From positions 1 through 64,000 of the forward strand of contig CAYMRD010000004.1 in the NCBI GenBank assembly GCA_964392775.1: a DNA stretch of 64,000 nt, written 5' to 3'. The translations under genes and the position numbers were made by a program. The notes beneath the pieces were generated by a model. It saw nothing but the letters and a program-made list of their open reading frames with translations, made no database searches and was not told the DNA's origin. This DNA comes from UKL13-3 sp964392775 (GTDB lineage: Bacteria; Bacteroidota; Bacteroidia; UKL13-3). Positions 9,063 through 18,452 of the stretch are shown here, piece after piece; the stretch's first letter is position 1, and every line of letters starts with the position of its first letter.

Positions 9063-10676
9063 TTAATCAATCGTGGGTATGGATGGAAAGGATTGACGGA
9101 GCGCTTTATACTTTGATTCAATCACTTTTAGATCGGCATTGATGGAACGTTTTTTCATGATGTATATAAATAAGCGAGCGAGTTTTGTTGTGAGCCCTCC
9201 CTTAACTGATAACATCGATAGCTTTTTGAGCCGGTACATTTGTTGTTGTTGCAGGGGACTAAAATACCTACTGTATAAATACAATTCGGTAAATGAAGGC
9301 AACTGAAATTTCCTGACATTATTCCGGCTATCAGTATTGCTTACTTTTCGTTCTCCATGATGGCGCAATCCTCCAACGGGAGCACGGTGATGGTGAATTT
9401 TTACATCTGGGTTTAATACCAGTAAACCACCATTGAGGTGAATCCGAATAGCAACATCTGCATCCGCACGTATCCCTTTGTTAAACGCATAATCATATCC
9501 TCCCGATTGTTGAAAGATGGATTTGCGTACCAAACAAATCGGGAAGGTATCGGTGATAAAAACATCCTGTTGTTTGAAGGGATAGTCAAATGCCCCCTCT
9601 TTGATATTGCAGGCTACCACATCGGCCTTAAACGTTTCCATTGTCTGCAATAGTTGTTCGATGAAATCGGGTTTGATTTCATCTGCATCATCTCCCAAAA
9701 ACAATACATACTCACCGGTTGCATGTTGTAAGCAGAAATTCCATGCGTTGCATTGCCCTTTTTCTTCCTGTGGTTGGTATACAATAGGCAAATCGGTAAA
9801 CTCATTCAACCATTCCTGTTCTCTTTTGTCTAAATCGGTTTGGTCGGTGATGATAATTTGGGAAGGAGGAATGGTTTGCTCACGCAATTGCCTGAGTTCT
9901 TCGGCAAGGTAGGAATAACGTTGCAGGGTAGGCGTAAACACTGATACCGTAGCATTTTTGTGAACCGAAGCATGAGCCAGACGCTCATGTTTAAACGCAG
10001 GATTTACCACTCGTTTTTTAGATGCCAACAACAATCCAACCAATGGCCGAAGGGTAATATGTGGCATCAAACATTTACTAAATATGCTCCACAGTGTCCA
10101 TTTGCTGCCAATATTTCGGAACATAAACGAACACTCATCTGTTTGTGTTGCCGGCTTAAGGTCTTCAATATCTGTTTGCAGTTCGGCTAATGAAGGATCA
10201 TACCTGATGATCATTCCCGCCTTTAACATACGGTATCCCCAGTCATGTCCGAGGGCAATAGGTGATTGGTATACATCGAATCCGTCAAAACTAAATTGAC
10301 TCAATACATTTGAGCGAATCAACATACAATCAGCACTCAATCTCCAACTTGTGGAGGCGATATCCGAAGGTGCATTCAGCGAGTACATCCAGGTGGGTTG
10401 GTAATAATCGTATAAGGATGGAAAATTGTTGTGGTTTAGTTTGAGACCGATATGAATTACATCAGAATGGGTTCGTTCAATGATCTGATGGATGTTTTGT
10501 TCTTCACAAAGAATGTATCGATCTACGTCAGCAATTAAAATATAATCTGAAGTAGCAGCGTTTTGTGCAACAGCAAGAGCCTGTTCAACAGAGTTTCCTC
10601 CATATACACAATCACCCGATTGCCAGTTGATGGTACGAGATGATGTTGCAATATAAATGAGGGTGATCTTAGGCAT
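9063..10676 (-). CDS. Double GT-A glycosyltransferase (two GT2-like domains)
   Basis: About 537 residues in two parts. The N-terminal part (to about residue 225) looks like a GT-A fold with the DXD-like DYILIADVDRY and a later SADCMLIR. The second part, from about residue 245, is a typical GT2 domain: VSVFTPTLQRYSYL, then IITDQTDLD, KGQCNAWNFCLQHATGEY and the metal site FLGDDADEI. The ATG giving MPKITLIY overlaps the upstream stop by eight bases (ATGCCTAA); a start nine codons earlier is less likely. The N-terminal call is weaker than the C-terminal one. It may add two sugars in sequence, as other double-domain GT2 enzymes do, but that is inference. Confidence 0.8.
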   Translation of the reverse strand: MPKITLIYIATSSRTINWQSGDCVYGGNSVEQALAVAQNAATSDYILIADVDRYILCEEQNIHQIIERTHSDVIHIGLKLNHNNFPSLYDYYQPTWMYSLNAPSDIASTSWRLSADCMLIRSNVLSQFSFDGFDVYQSPIALGHDWGYRMLKAGMIIRYDPSLAELQTDIEDLKPATQTDECSFMFRNIGSKWTLWSIFSKCLMPHITLRPLVGLLLASKKRVVNPAFKHERLAHASVHKNATVSVFTPTLQRYSYLAEELRQLREQTIPPSQIIITDQTDLDKREQEWLNEFTDLPIVYQPQEEKGQCNAWNFCLQHATGEYVLFLGDDADEIKPDFIEQLLQTMETFKADVVACNIKEGAFDYPFKQQDVFITDTFPICLVRKSIFQQSGGYDYAFNKGIRADADVAIRIHLNGGLLVLNPDVKIHHHRAPVGGLRHHGERKVSNTDSRNNVRKFQLPSFTELYLYSRYFSPLQQQQMYRLKKLSMLSVKGGLTTKLARLFIYIMKKRSINADLKVIESKYKALRQSFPSIPTID

Positions 10677-11823
10677 GATTGAGGGTATGATACATGGATA
10701 CAAAACTGTTGATTTGGGTGCTTAGCTCAAAATATTGTAAAACTCGTTTACGTCCGTTTAACCCCATTTGCATGCATAGGTCGGGTTGTGAAATGAGTTT
10801 GGTAAGCTGAGCGGCAAGAGCCGGAGCATCATATATAGGAGCAACGTATCCCGTTATGCCGTCTTCAATATTCTCGGCCAAACCATCAGCATTGGTACAT
10901 ACAACGGGTAATCCCATTGCCTGCGCTTCAACCACGGCATTGCAAAAACCTTCGCTCACCGCAGGGTGTAAAAAGATATCACTGTGTTGCAGGTATTGTT
11001 TGATTTCCTGCTGAGAGCATTTGCCGGCCAGCGTTACATGATGTTCCAGTTTCAGTTGGTGAATGGCAAATACCAATGCGGTGTGTAATGGGCCATCACC
11101 AATAATGGTGTAGTGAATATCATGTCCTTCGTTTACGAGTTGTTTGATGGCAAGCAAAGCATATTCATATCCTTTTTTCCAAACCAATCGTCCGGTGCTT
11201 ACAATGCGGATGTTCGAGGTTTGAAGTTTATGAGTTTCGGTAGGTTCGGGAGAGAACAACCCGGTATCAATAGCAGGAGGAATTAAAAAGTTGAGTTTAT
11301 TATTTGGGTATCCTCTTGTAATTGCACGCTGTAATAAATCCTTACCCAAAAAATGAAATCCGTCTGCTTGCTCCCATACTTCGTTGTACACGTTTGGTTG
11401 ATTGAGTTTGTAATAATTGAGGTCATAGCCTCTGAAGCTCACCACGATTTTACAGTTGAGTATTGATTTAAGATACATCCGGTCAATGGCCAGGGTTCCA
11501 AATTCAAAATGAATCAGGTCGACTGGTCTACGGAAAAAGGCATTGTCGCGAATCATCAGTTTGACAATTTGTTTCCCTTTCAATTTGTAACCTTTTAGAA
11601 TACAATTGATTGTAAAGAGCGGTTTGGTCAATCCTAAAACCATAAAACCAAACACCAACTGCCAGTTATTTTGCCCATTGCTGATATTCTGTATCACGCC
11701 ATCGGCTACAGGTTTTCCCCAATGGATAAGAGTAACTTGATTCGACTTGCTAAGCTCCCTGTATTTGTTGAGCAGGAAAGGGGTGTCTTTAGGGTAATTA
11801 TGATCAACTAAAACAATATTCAC
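10669..11823 (-). CDS. GT4-family glycosyltransferase
   Basis: A 384-residue GT-B enzyme resembling colanic-acid-type glycosyltransferases. It shows VSFRGYDLNYY in the acceptor half, then IRIVSTGRLVWKKGYEYAL and the EX7E motif EGFCNAVVEAQAMGLPVVC. The start is GTG and overlaps the upstream stop in a GTGA junction, so it is coupled to the neighbouring GT4 gene. Its tail overlaps the double-domain glycosyltransferase by eight bases. Donor and linkage are unknown. Confidence 0.9.
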   Translation of the reverse strand: MNIVLVDHNYPKDTPFLLNKYRELSKSNQVTLIHWGKPVADGVIQNISNGQNNWQLVFGFMVLGLTKPLFTINCILKGYKLKGKQIVKLMIRDNAFFRRPVDLIHFEFGTLAIDRMYLKSILNCKIVVSFRGYDLNYYKLNQPNVYNEVWEQADGFHFLGKDLLQRAITRGYPNNKLNFLIPPAIDTGLFSPEPTETHKLQTSNIRIVSTGRLVWKKGYEYALLAIKQLVNEGHDIHYTIIGDGPLHTALVFAIHQLKLEHHVTLAGKCSQQEIKQYLQHSDIFLHPAVSEGFCNAVVEAQAMGLPVVCTNADGLAENIEDGITGYVAPIYDAPALAAQLTKLISQPDLCMQMGLNGRKRVLQYFELSTQINSFVSMYHTLNHA

Positions 11824-13013
11824 GATGGTTGCTGAAGGGTTTGATGGTATAAGTGAATCATGTCGGTTACCATTTTCTGTTCGTTAAATGAGTGTTCGAT
11901 GGTCATACGAGCAGCTTGTTGCAGCTTGTGTAAATTTTCGTCCGATGTATTTAAGTATTGTTCAATGGTTGCGGCAATTGCATTTGCATTTCGGGGTTCC
12001 ACTATCCAACCTGTTATAGTGTGCTGAACAGCCTCTTCCATTCCTCCACAACGGGTGGTAATTACAGGTATTCCGGAAGCCATCGCTTCGAGTACAACAT
12101 TGGCAATTCCTTCTTCGAGTGATGGAAGTAAAAATAAATGTGTTTGATTGATGTATTCCTGCACCTGCTCAAACGGAATATTTCCGGTGAGGCGAATATT
12201 AGATTCGAGTCCTTGCTCAGTGATATGAAACTGGTGCTCATCACACAAACCTCCAATGATTGTATACTCAATCTCTATACCTTTAGCTTTGAGTAGTTGA
12301 ATAGCATCAATGGAGTATGTATATCCTTTTTTCCAATGGTCGCGGCCTACTGATAAGATGCGCAATGGTTCACCTTGTTTAGGTTTGGCTACCGGTGTAA
12401 AAGGGAACTGCTCTAGCCGCAAGCCGGAGTAGATGGTTTGAATGCGACTGCGGTTGGCTCCGTATATGGATGTTTCATCTGCAATTGCATTCGACACCGC
12501 ATGAAAAGCATCGACCTTTGGAAGCAAATCCAAATACATCATTCTGAGTTTCTCATCCGCCAAAGGTTCGTAGTTAATCTGTGCTCCGCGCAAACTGGCG
12601 ATTACTTTGATATCCAGTTTTTGCAGCCAAATCCAGTAATCCACCCACTTTACCCATTGCACATGGAAGATGTCGGGCTTTGTCCAAACAATAGGCGAGG
12701 CCTTAACCAAGAAGTTGAATTTGCCGGAAAGTGACGTGTGAGACCTCAACTGACCTAAAAGGATACTGCAATCTTTAGGACGAAACAGCATTAACAAGGT
12801 CAGGTATTTACAGACCAAGAACAGTTTGCTCCATTTACCGGTATAACCAATTACGGTTATATTTTTTTTGTTGTGGTAAGCTTGCCATCCTTCTTTGTTG
12901 AGGCCATGCAATACTATATCCACATCCGAATTGGCCAATGCTTCAATTAAACGATTGATGAAGGTAGTGGAGGGGGTGATACCCGCATAAATACAAACAT
13001 TGATCTTAGCCAC
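11820..13013 (-). CDS. GT4-family glycosyltransferase
   Basis: A GT-B glycosyltransferase of about 397 residues, similar in layout to its downstream neighbour: IASLRGAQINYE, then LRILSVGRDHWKKGYTYSI and the EX7E motif EGIANVVLEAMASGIPVIT. I choose the GTG that gives VAKINVCIYAG, because it starts a typical beta-strand and overlaps the upstream stop by eight bases (GTGGCTAA). An ATG at 13082 would create an implausible 77-nt overlap. The two adjacent GT4 genes probably arose by duplication. Confidence 0.88.
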   Translation of the reverse strand: MAKINVCIYAGITPSTTFINRLIEALANSDVDIVLHGLNKEGWQAYHNKKNITVIGYTGKWSKLFLVCKYLTLLMLFRPKDCSILLGQLRSHTSLSGKFNFLVKASPIVWTKPDIFHVQWVKWVDYWIWLQKLDIKVIASLRGAQINYEPLADEKLRMMYLDLLPKVDAFHAVSNAIADETSIYGANRSRIQTIYSGLRLEQFPFTPVAKPKQGEPLRILSVGRDHWKKGYTYSIDAIQLLKAKGIEIEYTIIGGLCDEHQFHITEQGLESNIRLTGNIPFEQVQEYINQTHLFLLPSLEEGIANVVLEAMASGIPVITTRCGGMEEAVQHTITGWIVEPRNANAIAATIEQYLNTSDENLHKLQQAARMTIEHSFNEQKMVTDMIHLYHQTLQQPS

Positions 13014-14184
13014 AAACTTGTTGGATAAAGGTGCCGAGCAATTCTGCACTGCGTTGAGGTGAAAAATAGAATGCAGCCTCATCTTTAATTTTCACTTTCT
13101 TTTCAGTGAGTAAGTTTTGATTTTGATAAATCGTTGTAAGCAATAGTGCCAATTCTTCTGAAGATTGATAGTTGTTTACAATAAATCCAAATGCTTCTTG
13201 ATTGAGCACAAGCGGAATGCCGCCCAAGTTTGAACCAATCACAGGAAGTTCTGCTTCTACAATGGCTTCGATAATAGACATGCCGTTCCCTTCTAATTCC
13301 TGAGAAAATAAAATGGCAAGGTCGTACTCTGAAAGTTTACCAATAAGGTCAACATTATTCACAAGTCCTTTGTATTGGAGTAGAGGGTAGGGTTTGGTAA
13401 GGTTCATCAATTGGTTGTAATACTCCGTATGCCTTACCGTACCATACATATCAAAGCTATAATGTATACCAGCAGGTAATTTGGTGAGTGCTTCACACAC
13501 AAGAAGTAAGCCTTTATTGGGTTCTATATTGCAACTTGAAACAAGTTTAATTGTGTTGTGGTGTTCAACTGCAGATATTGTATTTGTTGTATGATGACGT
13601 TTGCTGTAATTATTAATGATATTGACTGTTGGGATATCCTTCAGTTTGGTTGCATGTTCTCCGGCAATGGTGATAATTCCATCCATCTTCAGAAGTCCGG
13701 GATAGATCCCTATAAACCGATCAATATCGGAGGAGTGGTAATAATACAAAACTTTTAGTCGGGGGTTGAAGACTGATTTTAGTTTAAACAACCATATTGC
13801 TGTCAATGGATAGTTGTGTACAATCACCACATCAAATTTTCGAATATTCTTTAAAGCGAAAAAGAGTATATGGAGATTTCGGTATATTTTTTTTGCGTCA
13901 TTGATTCCAAATAAAAACCGTCTTAATCTCTTTGGGATAAAACGAATACAATTGAATCCAAGATTACTCAAAGGGAGCCTATTGTAAGTGTAGTTTTGGG
14001 GAACTTCAATCAGATCTCCCGGATTGGTTTTGATGCATACAGAAGTAATATCAAATGTATTCGTATCCATTGCCTCCAATTGCCGGTGTATCAATTGTCC
14101 AATGCCGGGAGTACTCACTCTGGGTGGGATTTCATGGTTAGCCAGGGTAACCAATACGCGATATTTGTTTGAATGTGAGCTCAC
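13006..14184 (-). CDS. GT4-family glycosyltransferase
   Basis: A 392-residue GT-B glycosyltransferase. The C-terminal half has IKLVSSCNIEPNKGLLLV and the EX7E motif EGNGMSIIEAIVEAELPVIG. The start is GTG, three bases after the stop of the upstream glycosyltransferase gene, with no better ATG. Expected role: transfer of one sugar onto the growing lipid-linked chain. Confidence 0.87.
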   Translation of the reverse strand: MSSHSNKYRVLVTLANHEIPPRVSTPGIGQLIHRQLEAMDTNTFDITSVCIKTNPGDLIEVPQNYTYNRLPLSNLGFNCIRFIPKRLRRFLFGINDAKKIYRNLHILFFALKNIRKFDVVIVHNYPLTAIWLFKLKSVFNPRLKVLYYYHSSDIDRFIGIYPGLLKMDGIITIAGEHATKLKDIPTVNIINNYSKRHHTTNTISAVEHHNTIKLVSSCNIEPNKGLLLVCEALTKLPAGIHYSFDMYGTVRHTEYYNQLMNLTKPYPLLQYKGLVNNVDLIGKLSEYDLAILFSQELEGNGMSIIEAIVEAELPVIGSNLGGIPLVLNQEAFGFIVNNYQSSEELALLLTTIYQNQNLLTEKKVKIKDEAAFYFSPQRSAELLGTFIQQVCG

Positions 14185-14187
14185 GTA

Positions 14188-15387
14188 TTAGTATCGTTTA
14201 AGTAAACCGTTAACCAGGTATTTGAGCATGCCAATTTTGCGTGAGAGTGGAACAATATTGGAGAAAAGAGGTTTCATAAATACCAATGCTGCTTGTTTGA
14301 TCTGTCCCTTTTGCACCAATAATTGTCCTTCATGAATACGATCCAATACAAGCTCGTTATGGCGTTGTTTCGAAGGGGTATATGGTAATTTACTTTGTGC
14401 TGAAAGCGGATTGATCCGTTTAGCAGCGCCAATTTTATAGAGTTCGGTATATTCATTGGCCAGACTCGTCCAGTGAAACTGTTGAGCCACGGGTTTTGTT
14501 TCCGATTGGAGCTTCTCATAAAGAGTAGGTGTTGTCATCAATTTTTGAAGAGCATTTGCCAACAATTCAGCATCTCCCTTCGGAGCAAGGATACCTCCCC
14601 CTTTTGATAAGGCATCAAGCGCAATCCCCACTTCTGTTGATACAACTGGCAATCCAAAGTTAAGTGCTTCTAATACGGGCAATGGACCACCTTCATAATC
14701 GGAGCTGCACAATAACACATGAACTTTTCCATAAAAGTCGAAAATATTGGCAGTACGCGTAAGCTTCGAATAGTTAACCGTGATATGGTGTTTGGCAAAA
14801 AAGTCGAGGTGTTTGTCCCAGCCATCCCCTTGTAGTTCCACCTCAAAATTGCAGTTGCGTTCAGCCAATTTTTTAAATACGGCCATCGCAATGTCCATAC
14901 GCTTGCGGTTGCGGGCTCCCGGAAAAAAGCCAATCATGCCAATCTTAAATGGACCGGAAGTATATGGTAGGATATTGATGGGGTGAAAATCATCAGGATC
15001 AATACCCAAGTGAGCAAGGTGAATCTCTACATCACATTTTTGTTGAATAGGCGTGATCCACTCAGATGATACCACATGAATTAAATCGGCTTTGGCAGCT
15101 GCTGTTATTTTATATTCCTCTTCCTTGCATACATGGTGTACCGTTGCAATGGTGGGTGTTTGGTGAATATTAAAGTATTTGCCTTTTGTTTCGTTCAGGT
15201 GTCCAACATTAAACAACCAGTGTACGACATCAACATGCTTGATGAGTTCATCCAGTTCTTGGGAGCGGTATTTTACTTCAGCAATCGAGAAAAAATAGAT
15301 TTCATGGTCTTGAAGAGCTCCGGCAATGCCTTTGGCGATGCTGCCTTCGGCTGTATGAAAGTTAAGTGATATGATTAGGACCTTCAT
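14188..15387 (-). CDS. GT4-family glycosyltransferase
   Basis: A 399-residue protein with FKIGMIGFFPGARNRKRMDI in the donor half and the EX7E motif EGGPLPVLEALNFGLPVVS. A C-terminal extension of about 70 residues after the GT4 domain has no recognised motif. The ATG overlaps the upstream GT2 stop as ATGA, giving translational coupling. It is part of the continuous glycosyltransferase run. Confidence 0.87.
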   Translation of the reverse strand: MKVLIISLNFHTAEGSIAKGIAGALQDHEIYFFSIAEVKYRSQELDELIKHVDVVHWLFNVGHLNETKGKYFNIHQTPTIATVHHVCKEEEYKITAAAKADLIHVVSSEWITPIQQKCDVEIHLAHLGIDPDDFHPINILPYTSGPFKIGMIGFFPGARNRKRMDIAMAVFKKLAERNCNFEVELQGDGWDKHLDFFAKHHITVNYSKLTRTANIFDFYGKVHVLLCSSDYEGGPLPVLEALNFGLPVVSTEVGIALDALSKGGGILAPKGDAELLANALQKLMTTPTLYEKLQSETKPVAQQFHWTSLANEYTELYKIGAAKRINPLSAQSKLPYTPSKQRHNELVLDRIHEGQLLVQKGQIKQAALVFMKPLFSNIVPLSRKIGMLKYLVNGLLKRY

Positions 15388-16226
15388 TTTTTGAGTTTAC
15401 GGTAATAATATTTCAATAGGGAGTAGATTGTCTTTCGGTTAAAAGGTCGTCCGAGCACAATATTCTTGTGCACCTGGATCAATTCGGTTTCTTTGAATTG
15501 GTTTTTAGCAGGATTGTTTCTAACGGTATTGTGATGGTTCCGCATAAAACTGAGCGGTTCATTTAAAAATGAAAATGTGCGGTTCTGAATACATAAAGTG
15601 GTCCAAAAATACAGGTCGCCAATAGTGCGGTACTGTGTGAACTTACGTACTTTTTTAGTCAGCACTTTTTTCTTGAAGACTGCACAGCTTACATTTCTTA
15701 CAATTGAAGTATCCGGAATAAATTCGTGAAGTAAGAACTTACCTTTTATCGTGAAATCAGATGATAATAACTCGCCTTTCTTTCGATCTGTTTTGGAGAT
15801 GAATTGCATTAAGGAGCCATCATCAAGTACATTGACAATACGTGTAAATACAATATCTATTTTGGGATTGGATACAAAACGTGACATCACTTTTTCAAGG
15901 AAGTTTATTTCTGCAAAATCATCACTTTCGGCAATCCATATATATGTCCCTTTAGCATTTTCAATTCCTTTAGCCCACTGTTTAAAGGTAGATCCGCTAT
16001 TGATTGTATTCCATTCAACGTAGGATACTTTCGGATGGTTTTTATAAGAATTGAGAACGTTAAGGCTATTATCGGTTGAACAATCATCGAGCAAGATGAG
16101 TTCAAAATTTTGAAAGCTTTGATTGAGGATACTCTCGATTCGTTGTTGTAAAAAAGGCGCATGATTGTAATTGGGTACAATAATGCTTACGAGAGGAGAT
16201 TCCAGAGGTGTTGAAGTGTTCATCAT
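15384..16226 (-). CDS. GT2-family glycosyltransferase
   Basis: A 280-residue GT-A enzyme with the standard N-terminal start VSIIVPNYNHAPFLQQRIES, the first acidic motif LLDDCSTDNS and the DXD-type site IWIAESDDFAE. It lacks membrane segments. The ATG overlaps the upstream stop (ATGA) and its own stop overlaps the next ATG, so it lies in a chain of coupled glycosyltransferase genes. Confidence 0.9.
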   Translation of the reverse strand: MMNTSTPLESPLVSIIVPNYNHAPFLQQRIESILNQSFQNFELILLDDCSTDNSLNVLNSYKNHPKVSYVEWNTINSGSTFKQWAKGIENAKGTYIWIAESDDFAEINFLEKVMSRFVSNPKIDIVFTRIVNVLDDGSLMQFISKTDRKKGELLSSDFTIKGKFLLHEFIPDTSIVRNVSCAVFKKKVLTKKVRKFTQYRTIGDLYFWTTLCIQNRTFSFLNEPLSFMRNHHNTVRNNPAKNQFKETELIQVHKNIVLGRPFNRKTIYSLLKYYYRKLKK

Positions 16227-17398
16227 TTTTGGATGGAATCGATAGCTTGGTCAAAGGTTTGCCCCATCCGTTCCAAAGTAAAGTCAGAGGAACGTAGGGT
16301 CGCATTTATTTTTAACTTATTATACAATGTTGAGTCCGTTATGAGTTGTTCCATGGTTTGGTATAAGTTTGTTGCTTGCTGGTCATCTACTTCAATCATC
16401 AGTCCAGGAGGGTTAGTTGTGTCGAGCAATTCTTTGTTCCCTCCTTTATTGGTTACAATCAATGGAATGCCTAGGTGAAACGATTCAATGGCAAAAAGCG
16501 AATTGCCTTCTGTTTCTTGCGATAATAATAAACCCACATCTGCCAATATTTGATAGGAGGCCACTTCAGCTTTCGGTATTTTTCCGGTTAGGTGAATCTT
16601 ATCGGCATATTGTTTTACTTTTTCCTGATCCTTTGGATCAAGATCTAAATCGCCTATTAATAGCAATCTTGCATGCGGGTAATTTTTACTCAGTGTTTCA
16701 AATACAGTCAATAGAATATCAATTCCTTTTGATCTGTTGATCCTTCCGGCAAAACAAAACACAAAGGGGTGTGGGGTATTGAATAGTTCTTGTTTGTTAT
16801 ACGATTTTAAAATTTGAATAGTTTGAGGTGCGACCCCATTGTGAACCACCTCGAAGTGTTGGGGTGCTGTTTTAAATTTTTGCCGACACCCTTCAATAGC
16901 CGCTTTCGAAACAGATAGGATTAAATGGGGACAGGCCTTCACCAATCGGTTCCAGTGTTTCTCCGATAATTTCAAATGCATATTTCCACCATGGTGGTAA
17001 TACACCACTTCTGTTTTGGGGTTCATCCATTTAATCAGCCAGCAAAGGGCATAACCCACATGCACCACCACAATCTTAGGTTGAGCTTTGCGGAGCATAA
17101 ATACCACACTCAGGTAAAATAAAATGGTTGCCCGGTGATTGGTAAAAAAAAGATTCTTTTGAATACGGTAGGGGAGTCGAACAACAAGGGCCGTAAGAAG
17201 TTTGGATAACCTTGATGGAACCACATTCAGTAACCGTTCATTTGCCCGTTCTTCCCTTCCGGTCAAATTGCCTACCAACGTCATTGGATATTTGCTGGTA
17301 GCTTGTACATCCAGCATCACCATACCCGGAGCTACATTCAGGAGTTGGGAGGTGGTTGCATGTACCATCCAGATATCGGAGTGTTTATTGGATTGCAT
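16223..17398 (-). CDS. GT4-family glycosyltransferase
   Basis: GT-B glycosyltransferase of about 391 residues. The donor half reads FVFCFAGRINRSKGIDILL, and the EX7E motif is EGNSLFAIESFHLGIPLIV. I use the ATG that overlaps the upstream stop by one base (TGATG); the TTG one codon earlier is not needed. A stretch in the N-terminal half (IVVVHVGYALCWLIKWMN) is hydrophobic, as is usual for membrane-associated GT4 enzymes. Confidence 0.88.
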   Translation of the reverse strand: MQSNKHSDIWMVHATTSQLLNVAPGMVMLDVQATSKYPMTLVGNLTGREERANERLLNVVPSRLSKLLTALVVRLPYRIQKNLFFTNHRATILFYLSVVFMLRKAQPKIVVVHVGYALCWLIKWMNPKTEVVYYHHGGNMHLKLSEKHWNRLVKACPHLILSVSKAAIEGCRQKFKTAPQHFEVVHNGVAPQTIQILKSYNKQELFNTPHPFVFCFAGRINRSKGIDILLTVFETLSKNYPHARLLLIGDLDLDPKDQEKVKQYADKIHLTGKIPKAEVASYQILADVGLLLSQETEGNSLFAIESFHLGIPLIVTNKGGNKELLDTTNPPGLMIEVDDQQATNLYQTMEQLITDSTLYNKLKINATLRSSDFTLERMGQTFDQAIDSIQK

Positions 17399-18426
17399 CA
17401 ATGCTTATCTTTTGTTTCTGACACTACGGTTTTGTATATCTTATTACCCAACTGTTTCAATGTATACCATAGTGGTAACTTTATCGGAGAGGCAATGAGT
17501 GATTTGAGCATTCCAAGCGATTCTCCTATTGATCCGGCTGCAGAGCGTTTTATATAATGAATATAACATAATCTTAAAACTAGCTCTAAAATCTTCTCAT
17601 TAAAATAGGAATGAATTTTATTCAGATGGTAAATCTTTTCTAACTCACTCAAGATCATTTCTAATTCACTGAAGTTTTGGAGTACATGCTTTCTACTCAA
17701 TACCAAAGCAGCTTGTTGTGCAGCTTCACCTTCAATGCCAATCTGTTTCAATACCCTCAAACGAGCCTGCAGTCCTTTTTCATAACTTTTGGAAGCGGCA
17801 GTACGGGTAGCTTGCTGAGGGTGTTTCCTGTAAAGCAGAAGAGCCTCTTCCAGATTCTCCATTTTGCCTATTGCAAGAACATCCACCCATAAATTAAAGT
17901 CTTCGGCAGGTTCCTTGAATGAATCATAGGTAAGGTTATGGGTTTTGAACAATGATGCCCTCATCATCACCGAAGGATGTGCAATTGGGTTGTTCACTAA
18001 AAACTGTGCCTTAATGGAGTCAAAGGATGTAAACACTCCTTCCGGTTTTTCTTTGCCAATGATGTGAATGGCGGTACCCAATACCAGTATCTCCGGTCTG
18101 CTGATTAGATAATTTAGCTGTTTCTCTATTCTTGAAGGTAGAGAGATATCATCACCGTCCATACGTGCAATGAAATCCCCTTTTGATTGAGATATACCTA
18201 TATTCAAACTATCAGAGATGCCTTTTTGCTGGGGCTTACGGATGAGTTTCATTCTTGGATCCTTGTAGGTTTCCAGAATTTCAAAAGTTGCATCCGTTGA
18301 ACAGTCGTCTATGACGATCAATTCAAAATTCTGATACGTTTGTTCAAGTATACTATCAATGGCCTCTTTGATATAAGGGGCGCAGTTGTAGGTGGGTAAT
18401 AAGATGCTGACTAATTCGGTATTCAA
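17398..18426 (-). CDS. GT2-family glycosyltransferase
   Basis: A 342-residue GT-A enzyme: VSILLPTYNCAPYIKEAIDS, IDDCSTDATFEIL and the metal-binding DFIARMDGDDISLPSR. The last 100 or so residues form a helical extension seen in many capsule GT2 proteins. The only plausible start is TTG. It lies 26 nt downstream of a GT4 gene and is coupled to the next GT4 gene through TGATG. Confidence 0.9.
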   Translation of the reverse strand: MNTELVSILLPTYNCAPYIKEAIDSILEQTYQNFELIVIDDCSTDATFEILETYKDPRMKLIRKPQQKGISDSLNIGISQSKGDFIARMDGDDISLPSRIEKQLNYLISRPEILVLGTAIHIIGKEKPEGVFTSFDSIKAQFLVNNPIAHPSVMMRASLFKTHNLTYDSFKEPAEDFNLWVDVLAIGKMENLEEALLLYRKHPQQATRTAASKSYEKGLQARLRVLKQIGIEGEAAQQAALVLSRKHVLQNFSELEMILSELEKIYHLNKIHSYFNEKILELVLRLCYIHYIKRSAAGSIGESLGMLKSLIASPIKLPLWYTLKQLGNKIYKTVVSETKDKH

Positions 18427-18452
18427 AGTTTTAAATTTGGGAGGGGCAGTTC

